64,000 nucleotides of DNA from Akebia trifoliata (taxonomy: Eukaryota > Streptophyta > Magnoliopsida > Ranunculales > Lardizabalaceae), in the NCBI GenBank assembly GCA_017979445.1, contig CM030711.1, positions 17,128,922-17,192,921 on the forward strand, read 5' to 3'. Under the pieces are notes generated by a model that had not been told where the DNA came from, searched no databases, and worked only from the letters and a program-made list of their open reading frames with translations. Every line of letters begins with the position of its first letter. Position 1 is the first letter of the stretch. Positions 24,125 to 36,000 of this stretch are shown here, one piece after another. Made by a program: the position numbers and the translations under genes.

Positions 24125-25479
24125 TCAAATGTAATACCGCTTGATCTGGTCAAGGTTTGTGGGTTCTGGTAATTGGATGCCATCGTGATCTTGGAGTTTG
24201 ACAACTTTCCTAGGCAGTACCTCCTTGACAATGAAAGGACCTCCCCAATTGGGCTTGAATTTTCCTCTAGGATCGAAGATGGGTGCTCGATTTTCTTTAA
24301 GTACGAGGTCTCCAGCCTGTAAATCGCGAACTTTAACTCTTTTATCAAATGCCCGAGCGACTCTTCTCTGATAGGCTTGCACGTGGTATAATGCTTTAAG
24401 CCGTTTTTCATCGATTAAGTTCAACTCTTCGTACCGGTGACGAACCCAGTCTGCTTCGGATAATTGACTTTCCATTAGAATTCTGAGGGACGGGATTTCC
24501 ATTTCAACTGGCAAGACAGCTTCCATTCCGTACACTAATGAATAAGGGATGGCTCCGGTGGAAGATCGTATCGAGGTACGGTATACCCAGAGCGCAAATG
24601 GTAATTTTTCAGACCAATCCCTATGAGATTGACACATCTTCCTGATGATTGTCTTGAGATTCTTATTGGCTGCTTCAACTGCTCCGTTAGTCTGGGGACG
24701 GTAGGGTGATGATTTGTGGTGTCAGATCTTGAACTTCGAACACAGGGAAATAAATTCAGCTTTGAAATGTGACCCATTATCAGAGATCAGTTCAGAAGGT
24801 ACCCCATATCGACTGATAATATGTGTTTGGACGAACTTGGCAACTTTGGATGCAGTGAGAACAGCATATGAAGTAGCCTCCACCCATTTTGTAAAATAAT
24901 CAATAGCCACAAGAATATACTCATGTCCATTCGATGTTTTAGGTGTGATTTTGTCAATTATGTCGATACCCCAGACAGAAAATGGCCATGGCGAAGTCAA
25001 ACCAACTAACTGAGATGGAGGTACATGTATGAGGTTAGCATGTACTTGACATTTATGGTAGGTCTTGACCAGGTTATGACAGTTTGTTTCAATTGTTGGC
25101 CAATAATACCCATGTCTCATGATTCGTTTGGCTAACATTTTTTCACTCATATGCGGTCCACAGTCTCCGGAATGCAACTCTTCCATTAACTGTTCAGCTT
25201 GATTTTCGTCAACACATGACAAATGAATTCCATCATAAGACCTCTTATATAAGTTTCCTGCGCACAGGATGAACTGGGATGCGAATTTCTGTAAGGTTTG
25301 CCGTTCTTTCCTTGATGCTTCAACTGGGAATTCTTGTTTTTCCAATAATTTCTGGATGTCAGTGTAACATGGCTTTCCGTCAGGGAGTCGAGCAGCGATG
25401 TCGACCTGATGGCAATATGCAGGTTTATCTTTGATTTCGACTGAGATAGGCCTTAGTTCCATGCCTGAAGGCAAATGGA
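24125..25479 (-). pseudogene. Beta integrase (pol C-terminal part), broken
   Basis: Integrase inserts the cDNA into the genome. An HHCC-type N-terminal domain is visible (HSGDCGPHMSEKML ... YHKCQVHA), but the first Cys is Tyr, explicable by one G-to-A change. The catalytic triad follows: D in WGIDIID, D in SDNGSHF, E in NGAVEAANKN. An in-frame TGA at 24,722-24,724 separates the second D from the E; the frame is the same on both sides. The C-terminal part has GDLVLKENRAPIFDPRGKF and GPFIVKEVL, ends QIKRYYI and a stop, and has no chromodomain, as expected for Tat/Ogre. The integrase C-terminus is also kept in alpha-2 at 43,540-43,739. Confidence 0.93.
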
Positions 25480-25866
25480 TCATCGAAGAAAGAGTAGCCA
25501 GAGCATCAGCGAATCTATTCTCTTCCCTTGAAAGATGTTGGAACAAGATGGCTTTGAACTTCCTTACTAAATTTAGCAGATACTCGTGTAGGGCTTCAGT
25601 TTCACATCCTTAGTTTTCCATTCTTCCAACGACTGATGTATAACCAAGGCTGAATCTCCAAATACTTCAATTTCTGTGATACCCAGATTCAAAGCAGCCT
25701 CAAGCCCGGCAATGCATGCTTCGTATTCAGCTGTATTATTAGTATTGGAGAAAGCTAACTTAATAGCAATCGGAATGTGACATCCTTCAGGAAAGAATAA
25801 GACTGCCCTTATTCCGTACCCGTTCTGATTCGCCACTCTATCAAAGTATAACCGCCATACTTTATC
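25480..25866 (-). pseudogene. Second (archaeal-type) RNase H of beta, frameshifted
   Basis: Tat/Ogre elements carry an extra RNase H between the gypsy RNase H and integrase. The four acidic residues are visible: D in RLYFD, E in NTAEYEACIAGLE, D in VFGDSALVIHQ, D in FADALATLSS. An in-frame TGA (25,867-25,869) precedes it. A 1-base deletion near 25,590 (reading KPY then HEYLLN in the next frame) separates the third and fourth residues. The usual FDGA is FDRV here. Otherwise the domain is well preserved, unlike the catalytic residues of the first RNase H. Confidence 0.88.
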
Positions 25867-25869
25867 TCA

Positions 25870-28800
25870 CAATTCTTCTTCAAGGTCCAGGATATTTTCA
25901 TCTAGGAATTGATCGATAGGTCTTGTTCCTTTTGCTACTGGGTGATCCGCCAAGTATTCTGCTATTGCTCTTCCCTTGACAGACTTCTGCGTGACATGCA
26001 TAATATCGAATTCTGATAACAACAACAACCAACGTGCAGTTCTACCTGTCAATGCCGGCTTCTCGAAGAGATACTTTAGGGGGTCCATCCGAGATAATAG
26101 AATGACTGAATGAGAGAGCATGTAATGCCGAAGCCTTTGAGTAGCCCATACTAGTGCTAGGCAAGTCTTTTCGAGAGATGAATACTTTTGTTCATATTCT
26201 AACATCTTCTTGTTGATATAGTAGATGGCCCTCTCTTTGTGATTATTTTTGTCGTACTGTGCCAGCATGCATCCCATAGCTTCTTCTGTGACTGACAAGT
26301 AAAGGAGGAGAGGTTCACCCGGGGTAGGTGGAACCAAAATGGGCGGATTTGAGAGATACTCCTTAACTTGGTCGAAAGCTTTTTGGCATTGCTCATTCCA
26401 TACTGTGGGCTCGTTTTTCTTGAGAAGCTTGAATATAGGTCCGCACACATTGGTGAGCTGAGCGATAAATCTGCTGACATATTGAATTCTGCCTAAGAAC
26501 CCCCGAATCTGTTTTTCAGTCTTAGGAGGTGCCATTTCTTGTATAGCTTTGATTTTTCCAGGGTCTACTTCAATCCCCCTTTGACTGACTACGAATCCAA
26601 GTAATTTTCCAGAAGTCACTTCGAATACGCATTTTTGAGGATTAAGGCGTAACTGGTATTTTTGGATCCTTGTAAGAAACTTCTCTAATGCAGCGACGTG
26701 TCCCGATCGTTCTTTGGATTTCACTATCATGTCATCCACATAGACCTCGACCTCCTTGTGTATCATGTCGTGCAATAAGGTCGTAGCTGCTCTCTGATAG
26801 GTAGCCCCAGTGTTCTTCAAACCGAAAGGCATGACTTTGTAGCAAAATGTTCCCCATTCCGTGATGAATGATGTCTTTTGCATGTCGCGAAGGTCCATCT
26901 TTATCTGATTGTACCCCGAAAACCCATCCATAAAAGAAAGCATGGCGTGCCCTGCTGTATTATCGACCAATACATCTATGTGAGGCAACGGAAAACTATC
27001 TTTTGGACTGGCCTTATTTAAATCTCTGAAGTCCACGCACATTTTCACTTTCCCATCTTTTTTGGGAACTGGGACTACATTAGCAATCCATTCTGGGTAC
27101 TCCACTACTTCCAAGAATCCAACATTGATCTGCTTAGTGACCTCTTCCTTAATCTTCAAAGTCCATTCTAGCTTCATACGTCGGAGTTTCTGCTTTACTG
27201 GCCGAGCATCTGGATGCAATGGAATCTGATGTTGGACGATATCTGTACTTACTCCTGGCATGTCCTCATACGACCACGCAAATACATCCTTAAACTTTCT
27301 GAGCAAATCCACTATCCCTTCGCGTTCCTCGGGAGATAAGGTGACTCCAATTTGAATCTCTTGGAGATTTTCTTTAGTCCCGAGATTGAATAGTTCTGTT
27401 TCTTCCATTACAGGTTGAGCCCGACGTTCATCTTCTTGTTCAAGTAGTTTAATTAATTCGATAGGAGTTTCTTCATCAGAAGATTCATCCTTCGAAGTCA
27501 AATTATCAGTTAAATCATTATTATACTCGGGGTAATCAGAAACTTCTTCTATTTCATTAAAGATAGATGGGGTGACAGGACTTACTGCAGACTCGACAGA
27601 CTCATCATGACCAGACCCGACATACAACAAAGGACTCATTACATGGTAATTGGAAAGAGACCCGACTGCGGGTTTGATTACAGACTGTGGGTTTTGAGCA
27701 CCAATTTTGACTGACACGTTTCCTTCTTCGAGAAACATCTGAGCAATATTGAGTGAATCCACAGTTGTCTGCCAATCATCTGCTCCTTCGAGTTCTTTAA
27801 ATGCTTCGTCTTCTTCCTTGTCAGGCCAACTCATTCCAAAGAAAATCTCAAATCCCGGCTGACGGGTACCCGTGAGGAGATCGATAAAAGGTTCTGAAAA
27901 ATCACAATAAGGAAAATCTTCTCCTGTTTTCACGAAGCGTCCATTAAGGGTTTTACGATAAGGCTTCACGTTGATTAGATCGATGACATGCCCTTGCCTC
28001 ATCGCATTTGCCTTATCTTTTCTTATCTTCCAATATCGGGCCCAGTCTTCTTTGGTAGGTTCGTACCCTAATCCGAATGTCCCAACTACTTCTTGAATGG
28101 CTGGTGCAGCTTTAATCCCTTGTTGTCTATGACCCAAACCCATGCCTGGGAAAAATCTCATGCTTTTAAACATGCTGGCCACGCAACAATTGAACGTATT
28201 ATCGATAGGTACCAGCTCTTTCGTAGAATCATCCCACTGAACAGCATGAATATTTTCAAATTCAAACCTGCTGAGTTGTATTTCTTTTTCTTTGGGTTGA
28301 ATTTCAGGCAGTGGCTTATCCTTGGTTTCTATTTCATTCACAATCCCCATAATTTTGGCATCCCCATGAAGTGTTATCACCAAACCGTCCTTGATGAATT
28401 TAATCTTCTGATGCAAAGTAGAAGGTACGGCCTTGATCTGATGCAACCACGGTCTCCCTAGTAATAGGTTGAAGGATGATTGAATATCCAAGACTTGAAA
28501 TTCCACAAGGAAGTCTGTTATACCTGTGGATATTAGTAGCTGCAAAGTCCCTAGTACATCCCTCTTTGTATTATCGTAAGCTCTGACGCCTTGGCTAGTT
28601 GGTTTGAAGTCGTCTGTCTTGAACCCGAGGCAAGTCGCGGTCTTCAGAGGACAGACATTTAATGCATTTCCATTATCTACCAAGACTAGAGGGACTCTCA
28701 TTCCGTTGCAGTCAACAGTAATATGTAGCGACTTTGTGTGGCTCAGCCCTTCTTTCGGGAGATCTAAATCCGAGAAGGACAGACTATTTTCAGCATAGGT

Positions 28801-29385
28801 TGCCCCTACTATACTGGCTAATTGATCCGGAGATGTGTCGAGGGAAACTTGGGCTGCGCTTAACGCTTTGAGAACAGCTTCCCTGTGAGCTGTGGATGCC
28901 ATGAGCAAACCCCAAATTGAAATGTTGGCACCTGCCTTTTTTAACTGTTTGATCACGATATCATCATTTTCAATAGTTTCCTGAATAGGGTCTACTTTTT
29001 CCTTCCTTGCCAAGGCCGCTGGGTTGTCAACGCTAAGTTCCGGTAGCTTAAAGACTCTCACTCCTCGTGTCATATGCTTGACTTCATCACAAGAGAGTGA
29101 AAATAGCTCGTCTTCTTCGACCATTAGGTAAGGATCTTCATCTGTTATAGAGAATGGGCTTTTCGAGATCATTTGTGCCAAGAGGTGGCTGGTATATGAT
29201 GGGTTATCGTAACGAGGTGGGGATAGACAATATGATTCATCTTCAGTTAGATCAAATGGCTCATGGCTTGTAGCATATACTTCGTCAGTGAAAGCTATTC
29301 CAACAAGAGGATAACTGGGCGGTTTGGCATAGATTGGATGGATGAGAGAAGCTGGGTCGAATGATAGTTGGGTGTTGGAGACCAT
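25870..29385 (-). pseudogene. Beta pol N-terminal part: protease, G-patch-like, RT, first RNase H
   Basis: One open frame of 1,172 codons from MVSNTQLSF to a TGA. Residues 236-244 read VDNGNALNV, the Tat form of the aspartic protease site, with FNLLLGRPWLH at 305-315 as its C-terminal motif. Residues about 413-442 (PGMGLGHRQQG ... FGLGYEPT) look like a G-patch. RT spans about 700-960, with MCVDFRDLNKA, SFMDGFSGYNQI and the active site YVDDMIVKS at 882-890. The first RNase H (about 1,015-1,150) has LYLSVTEEAMG where Asp is expected and SRMDPLKYL where TDH is expected, so it lacks catalytic residues. The frame is the same as gag, separated by a TAG at 29,389-29,391. It is classed as a pseudogene because pol as a whole is interrupted. 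Confidence 0.95.
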
Positions 29386-29391
29386 ATTCTA

Positions 29392-30701
29392 TGTTGGCGG
29401 AGGTTGATATGCAGGTAGTTGATTGGTAGTGACATTTGGCTGTGTTGGGGTAGGAATGATGACTTTTTTATCATCAATGAGATTTTGGATGGCATGGCGG
29501 AGAGAGATGCAACGGTCAATATGATGACCAGGGCTTTGATGGAATTCGCAAAAGACGTTAGGGTTATGTGAAGTTGGTAGGGGGTTTGGCAGAGGTCGAG
29601 GCTGGAGAAGGGTGAGGATCCCTTTTTTCAATAGTTTTTGGAAGGCTACAGTGAGGGTCATCCCTAGATTTGTGAACTGTCGAGGGGAGGCTCTACCCAA
29701 ATTTGCCTGATTAGTGGTTTGAGCTGAGGGTTGAACTGGGGTAGTGGAAGTGTTGGCTATATAGGCATGGTTGATGTTGGATTTGGAATTAGTGAAGGGT
29801 TTTTTGGCTTTGTTGTCAGAAGAGTTGGAAAGAATCCCAGAGGCAAAAGCATCCTCAAGTTGGCTTCCAGCTTGTAACAGGGATTCAAATGTGGGGAGAT
29901 ACTGGGCAACTAAATGCTGGGCATACCCCTGCGAGAGGTTTTTCAAGATGATTGCCACTTGTTCCTTTTCTGATGGTCTATCTCACATCTGTGCAGCCTT
30001 AGCCCTCCAGCGGCTAATAAAATCTATAAATGTTTCCCCATTCTTCTGCTTAGTGGATTCCAAATCCCTTGGAGAAGTTTCAATTTCAGTGTTGTACTTG
30101 TACTGGTGCTAGAACATCCTTGACATATTTTCCCATGTCCCAATTACAACTGAATCTTGGGACATCAACCATCGCAACGCTGATCCTGATAGAGTACGCT
30201 GGAACAATAATGTCATTTGTTCATCACTGAGGCCCATTGTACGCATGTTGGTGACATATACCTTGAGATGCGTTTTTGTGCAGCCTACTCCACTGAATTT
30301 TTCCATTTTGGCATAACAAATTTCTCGGACAGACGGATCTTAGGGATTTGATTCAAAGCCTCTATTCCTGTCGCGATTTCATCAATCTCTTTTATGTTTT
30401 TCACGGCTGTTTCCAACTGAGTAATTCTGTTGGCTAACATTGGATTCTCATTAAAATGCTCCTCATTTTCGTCAAGCTCATAAACCTCATCCAGATTCTT
30501 AGCTGCGCTACCTTCCGGTCCCTTGCCCCTTTGATCATCAGGCTGGTCTCTTGTTGAATCAGAGATCTGTTCTAGCACTTCTACCTTGTTTTTTATGTTG
30601 TTCATATCCATTGCAAAGACTGCCAGGATCTTACGAATTTTCGCGAGTTCAGATTCAGAAGCCATTTTTGATAATTCACTTGGCACTGATGTTTTTTCCA
30701 A
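29392..30701 (-). pseudogene. Beta gag, broken by one frameshift and two stops
   Basis: Gag forms the virus-like particle. The N-terminal part (30,701 to 30,285) reads SELAKIRKILAVFAMDMNNI and then an acidic coiled-coil-like stretch. A 1-base deletion in an A run near 30,305 shifts the frame. The capsid-like part continues with CTKTHLKVYVTNMRTMGLSD and ALRWLMSQD. TAG at 30,109 and TGA near 29,985 both replace Trp, which alpha-2 keeps at the second site and in the WHQYK motif. The zinc knuckle is CEFHQSPGHHIDRC. The stop TAG at 29,389-29,391 separates gag from pol; alpha-2 has TTG there, so this stop is probably a mutation, not a programmed readthrough. Confidence 0.93.
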
Positions 30702-31048
30702 ACAACCTGACTCTCGACTCCAACCAGGTGGCGGACGCTTAAGTTTGGGCGCAATAGTATCTTGACCCCATCAAAGGTGAATTAAGAATTGATCCCTTTT
30801 GATAGCATTTACTTTTATTATTATAATTGATAAGTTGTGCTGGTCGAACTTATGTCTGATGAGGTGATTTATTATTAATTAGGGCCTTAAAAAAGAAACG
30901 TCTCATTAAAAATCGTACCAATGAGACAAATGCAAATACAAAAGAAATGAGGAGACTTTCCTCTTAAAGCAAAGATGACTCGATTTAGGATCCTACATGC
31001 TCTTCTACTTCTCTCTTCTGCTTCTTGAATACTTGTTGATTTTCTGAT
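30702..31048 (-). other. Spacer between beta ORF1 and gag
   Basis: No gene. The reverse complement of 30,715-30,755 (GCGCCCAAACTTAAGCGTCC and following) is conserved just before gag in alpha-2 (40,088-40,120) and alpha-1 (about 45-90), so it is likely a functional leader motif. Confidence 0.65.
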
Positions 31049-32096
31049 TCAATAAGTAACCGATGGTCCCAAGCGGTAGCTGTGTTCTACCAAGTGCACA
31101 GTCAGCTCTTTAATAGGATGTCGATTCCTCGGAAGCATTGGGATCCATGAAGGGAATCCTATCTGTCTTGGTATCATCCTTGGGCAATAAAAAGATGTAT
31201 TCAACAAACCAGTGAGCATTACGTGATCAGACCCTTTTGAAGCAAGCACGGTGCCTTCATCCATTCTTGATCCCAATCTATCCCAATTTACATCTTGTGT
31301 AGTCAAATTTGAGAGCCAGTCCTTCCAGTCTTCTATGGATGCAAAGTCCACCAATGTTTCCTTTCTTATAAATTTTTCCCATTTACTTTCCTTGATTTGC
31401 GGGAACTCTGCGATGCGAAGTCGAATACATAACCACAGATAAAGCAAATGTGGACTTCCTCAAAATCCTGCCCTTCCTGGTGCATTCTCATTTGATAACC
31501 CCTCAAAAGTCTCGACGAGTATTGTGGGGATTGGGTTAACCTTGTTTTTAAGTTGTCCGGCAATATCTGCAAAGAAGCTTTGTAACTGATGACCCATCCT
31601 AAATGAAACCAGAAAATATGTTGACAATACCCCCAGACATAAAGTAAAATCCCTGGCCTTCCTGTGAGGTTCTGGAGCGAAATCCCCAGGATTTTCTTGT
31701 TCAGGAATTTGGTGTACTTCTAGGAGTCTCCGCATGTTCAGTAAACCGTGGTCTGTGAATCTTCTTGCTTTTTTTTGGCTTAACTCCTAACCCTTTCGAG
31801 AGTTCTTTTGTGAATTTGGATTTCGATGGAAGACGAATCATCAGACCCAATGTGCTTATCCCCATAATATTACAATAATCTTCGTGAGTTGGACAAAGTG
31901 TGACTGAACCAAAACGGAATACGTGGTAATTCGGGTCCCAAAAATTGGCCGCAGCACATAGAAGGTTCCAATTGACAGTTACTGACTTGAGAGAGAATAC
32001 ACTTTGAAGTCCATATGCACCAAAGTTGTACTTTTCAACGGTGGTGAACGCATCTAAAGATCTTTCCATTAACAATTGTACATCATCATGAGCCAT
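31049..32096 (-). pseudogene. Beta ORF1 (Ogre-type extra ORF), one frameshift and one stop
   Basis: About 345 codons upstream of gag, the place of Ogre ORF1, whose function is unknown. It starts MAHDDVQLLMERSLDAF. CPTHEDY is at residues 68-74 and is shared with alpha-1. The frame shifts near 31,705-31,735. Then come ARDFTLCLGVLSTYFLVSFR and FFADIAGQLKNKV. A TGA at 31,460-31,462 interrupts GF*GSPHLLYLWL; alpha-1 has a sense codon there (FKGSPHLLYMWL). The same frame then runs to KELTVHLVEHSYRLGPSVTY. The layout resembles the plant DUF7745 / plant-mobile-domain group; a profile search would be needed to prove it. Confidence 0.85.
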
Positions 32097-33055
32097 CTAA
32101 CCAAAAGAAACTAACTCTCATTACTGACACATCAAGCCACGTCTATATTTTGGTACGAGCTTTAATGTGATTCAACCATTTTAATTTAGAGAAAGGTCCG
32201 ATCCATTGAATATAATTGGTCAGAAAAAGAAGTTCAGTTATCATATTCGGACCGATTCTATCCAATGGATTAAAAAAAAACAATTTATCGCCTCATTAAC
32301 ATTTAATTGAACCAATTAACTCAATCGGCTCGTATATGGATCCAAAAGATCAACTTACCATTGGGTTAATGGGTTGGAAAATGATTGGCCAACACAACTT
32401 TTTCAATTACATTTATTGGGTTGGACCGATATTACGGGTTCCATTTGAGCGGTGTGGATCGGTCCACCCACTTACCTTTGGTTAGTTTGGAGAAAAGCAA
32501 CCTGGAAGCACTTATGGTCGATTCGAATCGTGACCTAGTAGGACCGTGCCTAAGTTCTAGGCTTTCTATATGATTGAGGCTAGGTTAGGACGAAGCTTAG
32601 GTCACTTCAGCCCAAAACACCAATATACTATTCCAGTTTTACCTAGTCAAGCAGTACGTGGTGTTCCAGTTTGATATACCCGAAGGTACTGTACTGAAGT
32701 TGTAACGTTCACGGGCGTCCCCCGTGTCCCGAAGGACCAGGTTAGCTTAGATCCGGCTACTAGGTTTATAAGGACATGACATGATGCAAATATGCGTATG
32801 TATGCTCGTGAGTGTGTGCAAAGGGACAAAGTGCGCCCGGGGCGTTTTTCGCAAATATCAAACCATTCAAATTAAATACATCCAATCATCAAACCAATCA
32901 AGAGAGATAAATAATTGAATACATCTAATCACATGCCAATGAAAGAAATGATCAAATCTAGTCTAATATAAGAGTCTCATTGAGTCAACTAGGTTGACTC
33001 GAGGAAAAAGTAAACCTAAGGATAGTCTTGGATCGGGTCAAGTTTGACCCTATTA
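32097..33055 (-). other. Beta leader
   Basis: Untranslated DNA between PBS and ORF1, much shorter than in alpha-1. It keeps the TTTGATATACC box (32,671) and the CCCGGGGCGTTTTTCGC block (32,836-32,853) found in both alpha leaders. 32,330-32,490 resembles the reverse complement of 39,600-39,680 in alpha-2. No gene. Confidence 0.65.
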
Positions 33056-33073
33056 TCCCCAGTGGAGTCGCCA
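33056..33073 (-). promoter_or_regulatory. Beta primer-binding site, tRNA-Arg type
   Basis: On the minus strand TGGCGACTCCACTGGGGA, 1 bp after the 5' LTR end. It is identical to the alpha-2 site. Confidence 0.9.
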
Positions 33074-33074
33074 C

Positions 33075-36000
33075 TGAAATTGCCTCGACCCCCGCGGCCG
33101 TTCGCAGAATAGCGGATTAGGGGTCCAATCTACGTATCTCGAAAATTTTTAAAAGAATAGGGAGTCGCCACCTAGTTTAGGTCTAGGAACCAAAATTAAC
33201 TCCAAATGGATATGGGTCGGTCCGTAGATCAGAGAGATGGATAAGGGGTCAGGTTACGGATTTCGGAAGGTGTTAGGCACCGAATCCGCCTGATCAAGAT
33301 GATCAGTCTCTACTGCGATCCAAAATTATCCTATGGTCAACATTCAAAGATTAAAAGTCAAACTAAGGCCCAATTATCATCAAATTGCATCGGATTTACT
33401 AAACAAATCCTACGGTTAAAATAATTACATGATTTAATGAGGCATACATGACACCAAAATTTAATGGATCAATTCGATCATATTTTGAACAATACGAAAT
33501 CGATTTTCAATGCCGCGTATATAAGATTAGTGAATTGGCTCATTGACAATATTTTATCAAAGAAATTCGATTTTTGAACCATTACGTGCATTAAATTCAG
33601 TGGGTTAACTCAGAAATTTTGACTTGCCACGTGTATTAAATCGGTGAGTTAACCACGTGCTTAATTTTAAAATAAAATCGATTCAAATTTTCAATGTCCC
33701 AAAAAATCAACGAGTCGATTCGCAATTTGTTAATCAAAAGAATCCTAGTTTTTTTTTGGAGTCGCCACGTGTATTAAATTGGTGATTTAATCCACGTGCC
33801 TAATTTTAAAAAAAAATTCGATTCGCATTCTCAATGGCCTCAAAATCAGCGAGTCGACTCGCAATTTTTATATCATAAGAATCCTAATTTTTTTGGAATC
33901 ACCACGTGTATTAAATCGGTGAGTTAACCACGTGCTTAATTTTAAAATAAAATCGATTCAAATTTTCAATGTCCCAAAAAATCCGCGAGTCGACTCGCAA
34001 TTTGTTAATCAAAAGAATCCTAATTTTTTTTTGGAGTCGCCACGTGTATTAAATTGGTGATTTAATCCACGTGCCTAAATTTAAAAAAAAAAAAGCGATT
34101 CGCATTCTCAATGGCCCCAAAATCAGCGAGTCGACTCGCAATTTTTATATCATAAGAATCCTAATTTTTTTGGAATCGCCACGTGTATTTAATCGGTGAT
34201 TTAACCCACGTGCCTAATTTTTTTTTTAAAATTCGATTCACATTCTCAATGGCCCCAAAATCAGCGAGTCGACTCGTAATTTTTATATCATAAGAATCAT
34301 AATTTTTTTTTGGAATCGCCACGTGTATTAAATCGGTGATTTAACCCACATGTCTAATTTTTAAAAAATTCGATTCGCATTCTCAATGGCTCCAAAATCA
34401 GCGAGTAAACTCACCAATCTTGATAAAAAAAATCGATTTTTTTACCTTCCACGTGTACCAAAAGTCATGAATTAATCCACATATTAGTGAGTTGATTAAT
34501 ATCAATGTTAGCGGGTTGGCCCAATAACATCATAAATCGACAAATCGACCGGATAAATATCAACAATGAGCCGGTTCACTATCTTGATGTTAACAAGTTA
34601 ACCAATCAATTTATCAACAAAATTTGCGAATCGATCCACTAATAATTCGAAATCGTAAAGATTGTCATAGTGCCACGCCTACCCTAAAAATCGGTGTATC
34701 TATTCGGATGCATACGAAATCAAGAAACAATAAAAAATAAAATAAATAAATGAATAAATAAAATAAAATAAAATGAACATAAAAAATAATTACCTTTGCC
34801 GGATGATTTTTGATGCGTGGATTCCTTCAACAAAGAATTCGAAATAATGTGAGTACTTGTTGTGTCAACTACTACGGCTGATGGATATAATGGATTGAGT
34901 GTCGTAGTATAGATTCTTCACAGTGAATTCGATGGTAATGTTTGGGAACACGTGATAGAGAAGATGATATGGTTGCTGCGATAAGATTTTTAATGTGATG
35001 AGGTGATGGAGATGACGACTACTCCAATGAAATGAGGAAGATGTGGCTGATGTGATGAGGGTGTTAATGTGATGAAATGACGAGGATGGTGGCTAGGCAG
35101 CACATAGATGTATCGTGATGTTGTGAAGGGTAAGAGAGCTGAAAAAATGTGGTTGGAAGAGAATGAAACTTGTTGGTTTAATGGAGACACAAAGGGGGCA
35201 GCAAAGGGTTGGAGTTTGGGGCTGTAGAAATGTGATGAATGAGTGAGTGAAGGGCTATAAAAAATGAGATGAATGGGTGAGTGAAAGGCTGTGAAAAATT
35301 AGATGGAAGAGGTATGTGAAGGGTTGTAAAAAAAACGTGGTGGAAGGGGTGAATGGAGGGCTGTAAATTAATGAAGAAGGTGGGTTGTGTGTGTGTTTTT
35401 ATGGAGATGGATGTAGCAAGGTGTGTTGTTTGGAGAGTAGCAGAGAGAGACCTAAGAACGATGGGAGGAAGATGTGGGATGGTAGGCTGTTTGGAGAGTT
35501 GCAGAGAGGGCTGAAGACAATGACAAGGTTGCTGTTTTTTTTTTTTAATGGCTCATGCTCCTCCCTTTTTCTCTAATGGCTACTGGATTTTTTTTTTTTG
35601 TCTTTTAGATGGTTGCCTCCCCTCTTCTTTTATGGTGGTTCTTCCCTAAAAATCTGAGAAAGGGAGAGTGGGGAGAGATGAGGATGGGAGAGAGGGTGGA
35701 GATGGGAGAGTGGAGAGAACGTGAGTTAGAGGAGTTCGAAGGTGGAGAAGAAGGAGTTGGAGAAAAGAGCTCTACGTTTTGTTTTTGTTTGTTTTTATTT
35801 TTTTATTTTTATTTTTATTTTTATATTATTAGGAGAATGGGATGGTGATCCCACGTTACTCGTACTACGATAGCTCACCGTCGTTGAGTTGTGATTGGTT
35901 GATGAGTTTATTTTGCTTCCGATTGGTTGATTTCGAATTTTTTTTTTTTTTTGTAGCCGACATTTTGATTTGCATTTCAATTTGATGTTTTAAATTACAT

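Noticed and set aside
28093..28461. 122-codon plus-strand frame inside pol
   Set aside because: It is on the strand opposite a well-supported pol frame and has no domain.
29386..29394. Gag-pol stop TAG as a programmed readthrough site
   Set aside because: Alpha-2 has a sense codon at this position and a fused gag-pol frame, so the stop is more likely a mutation.
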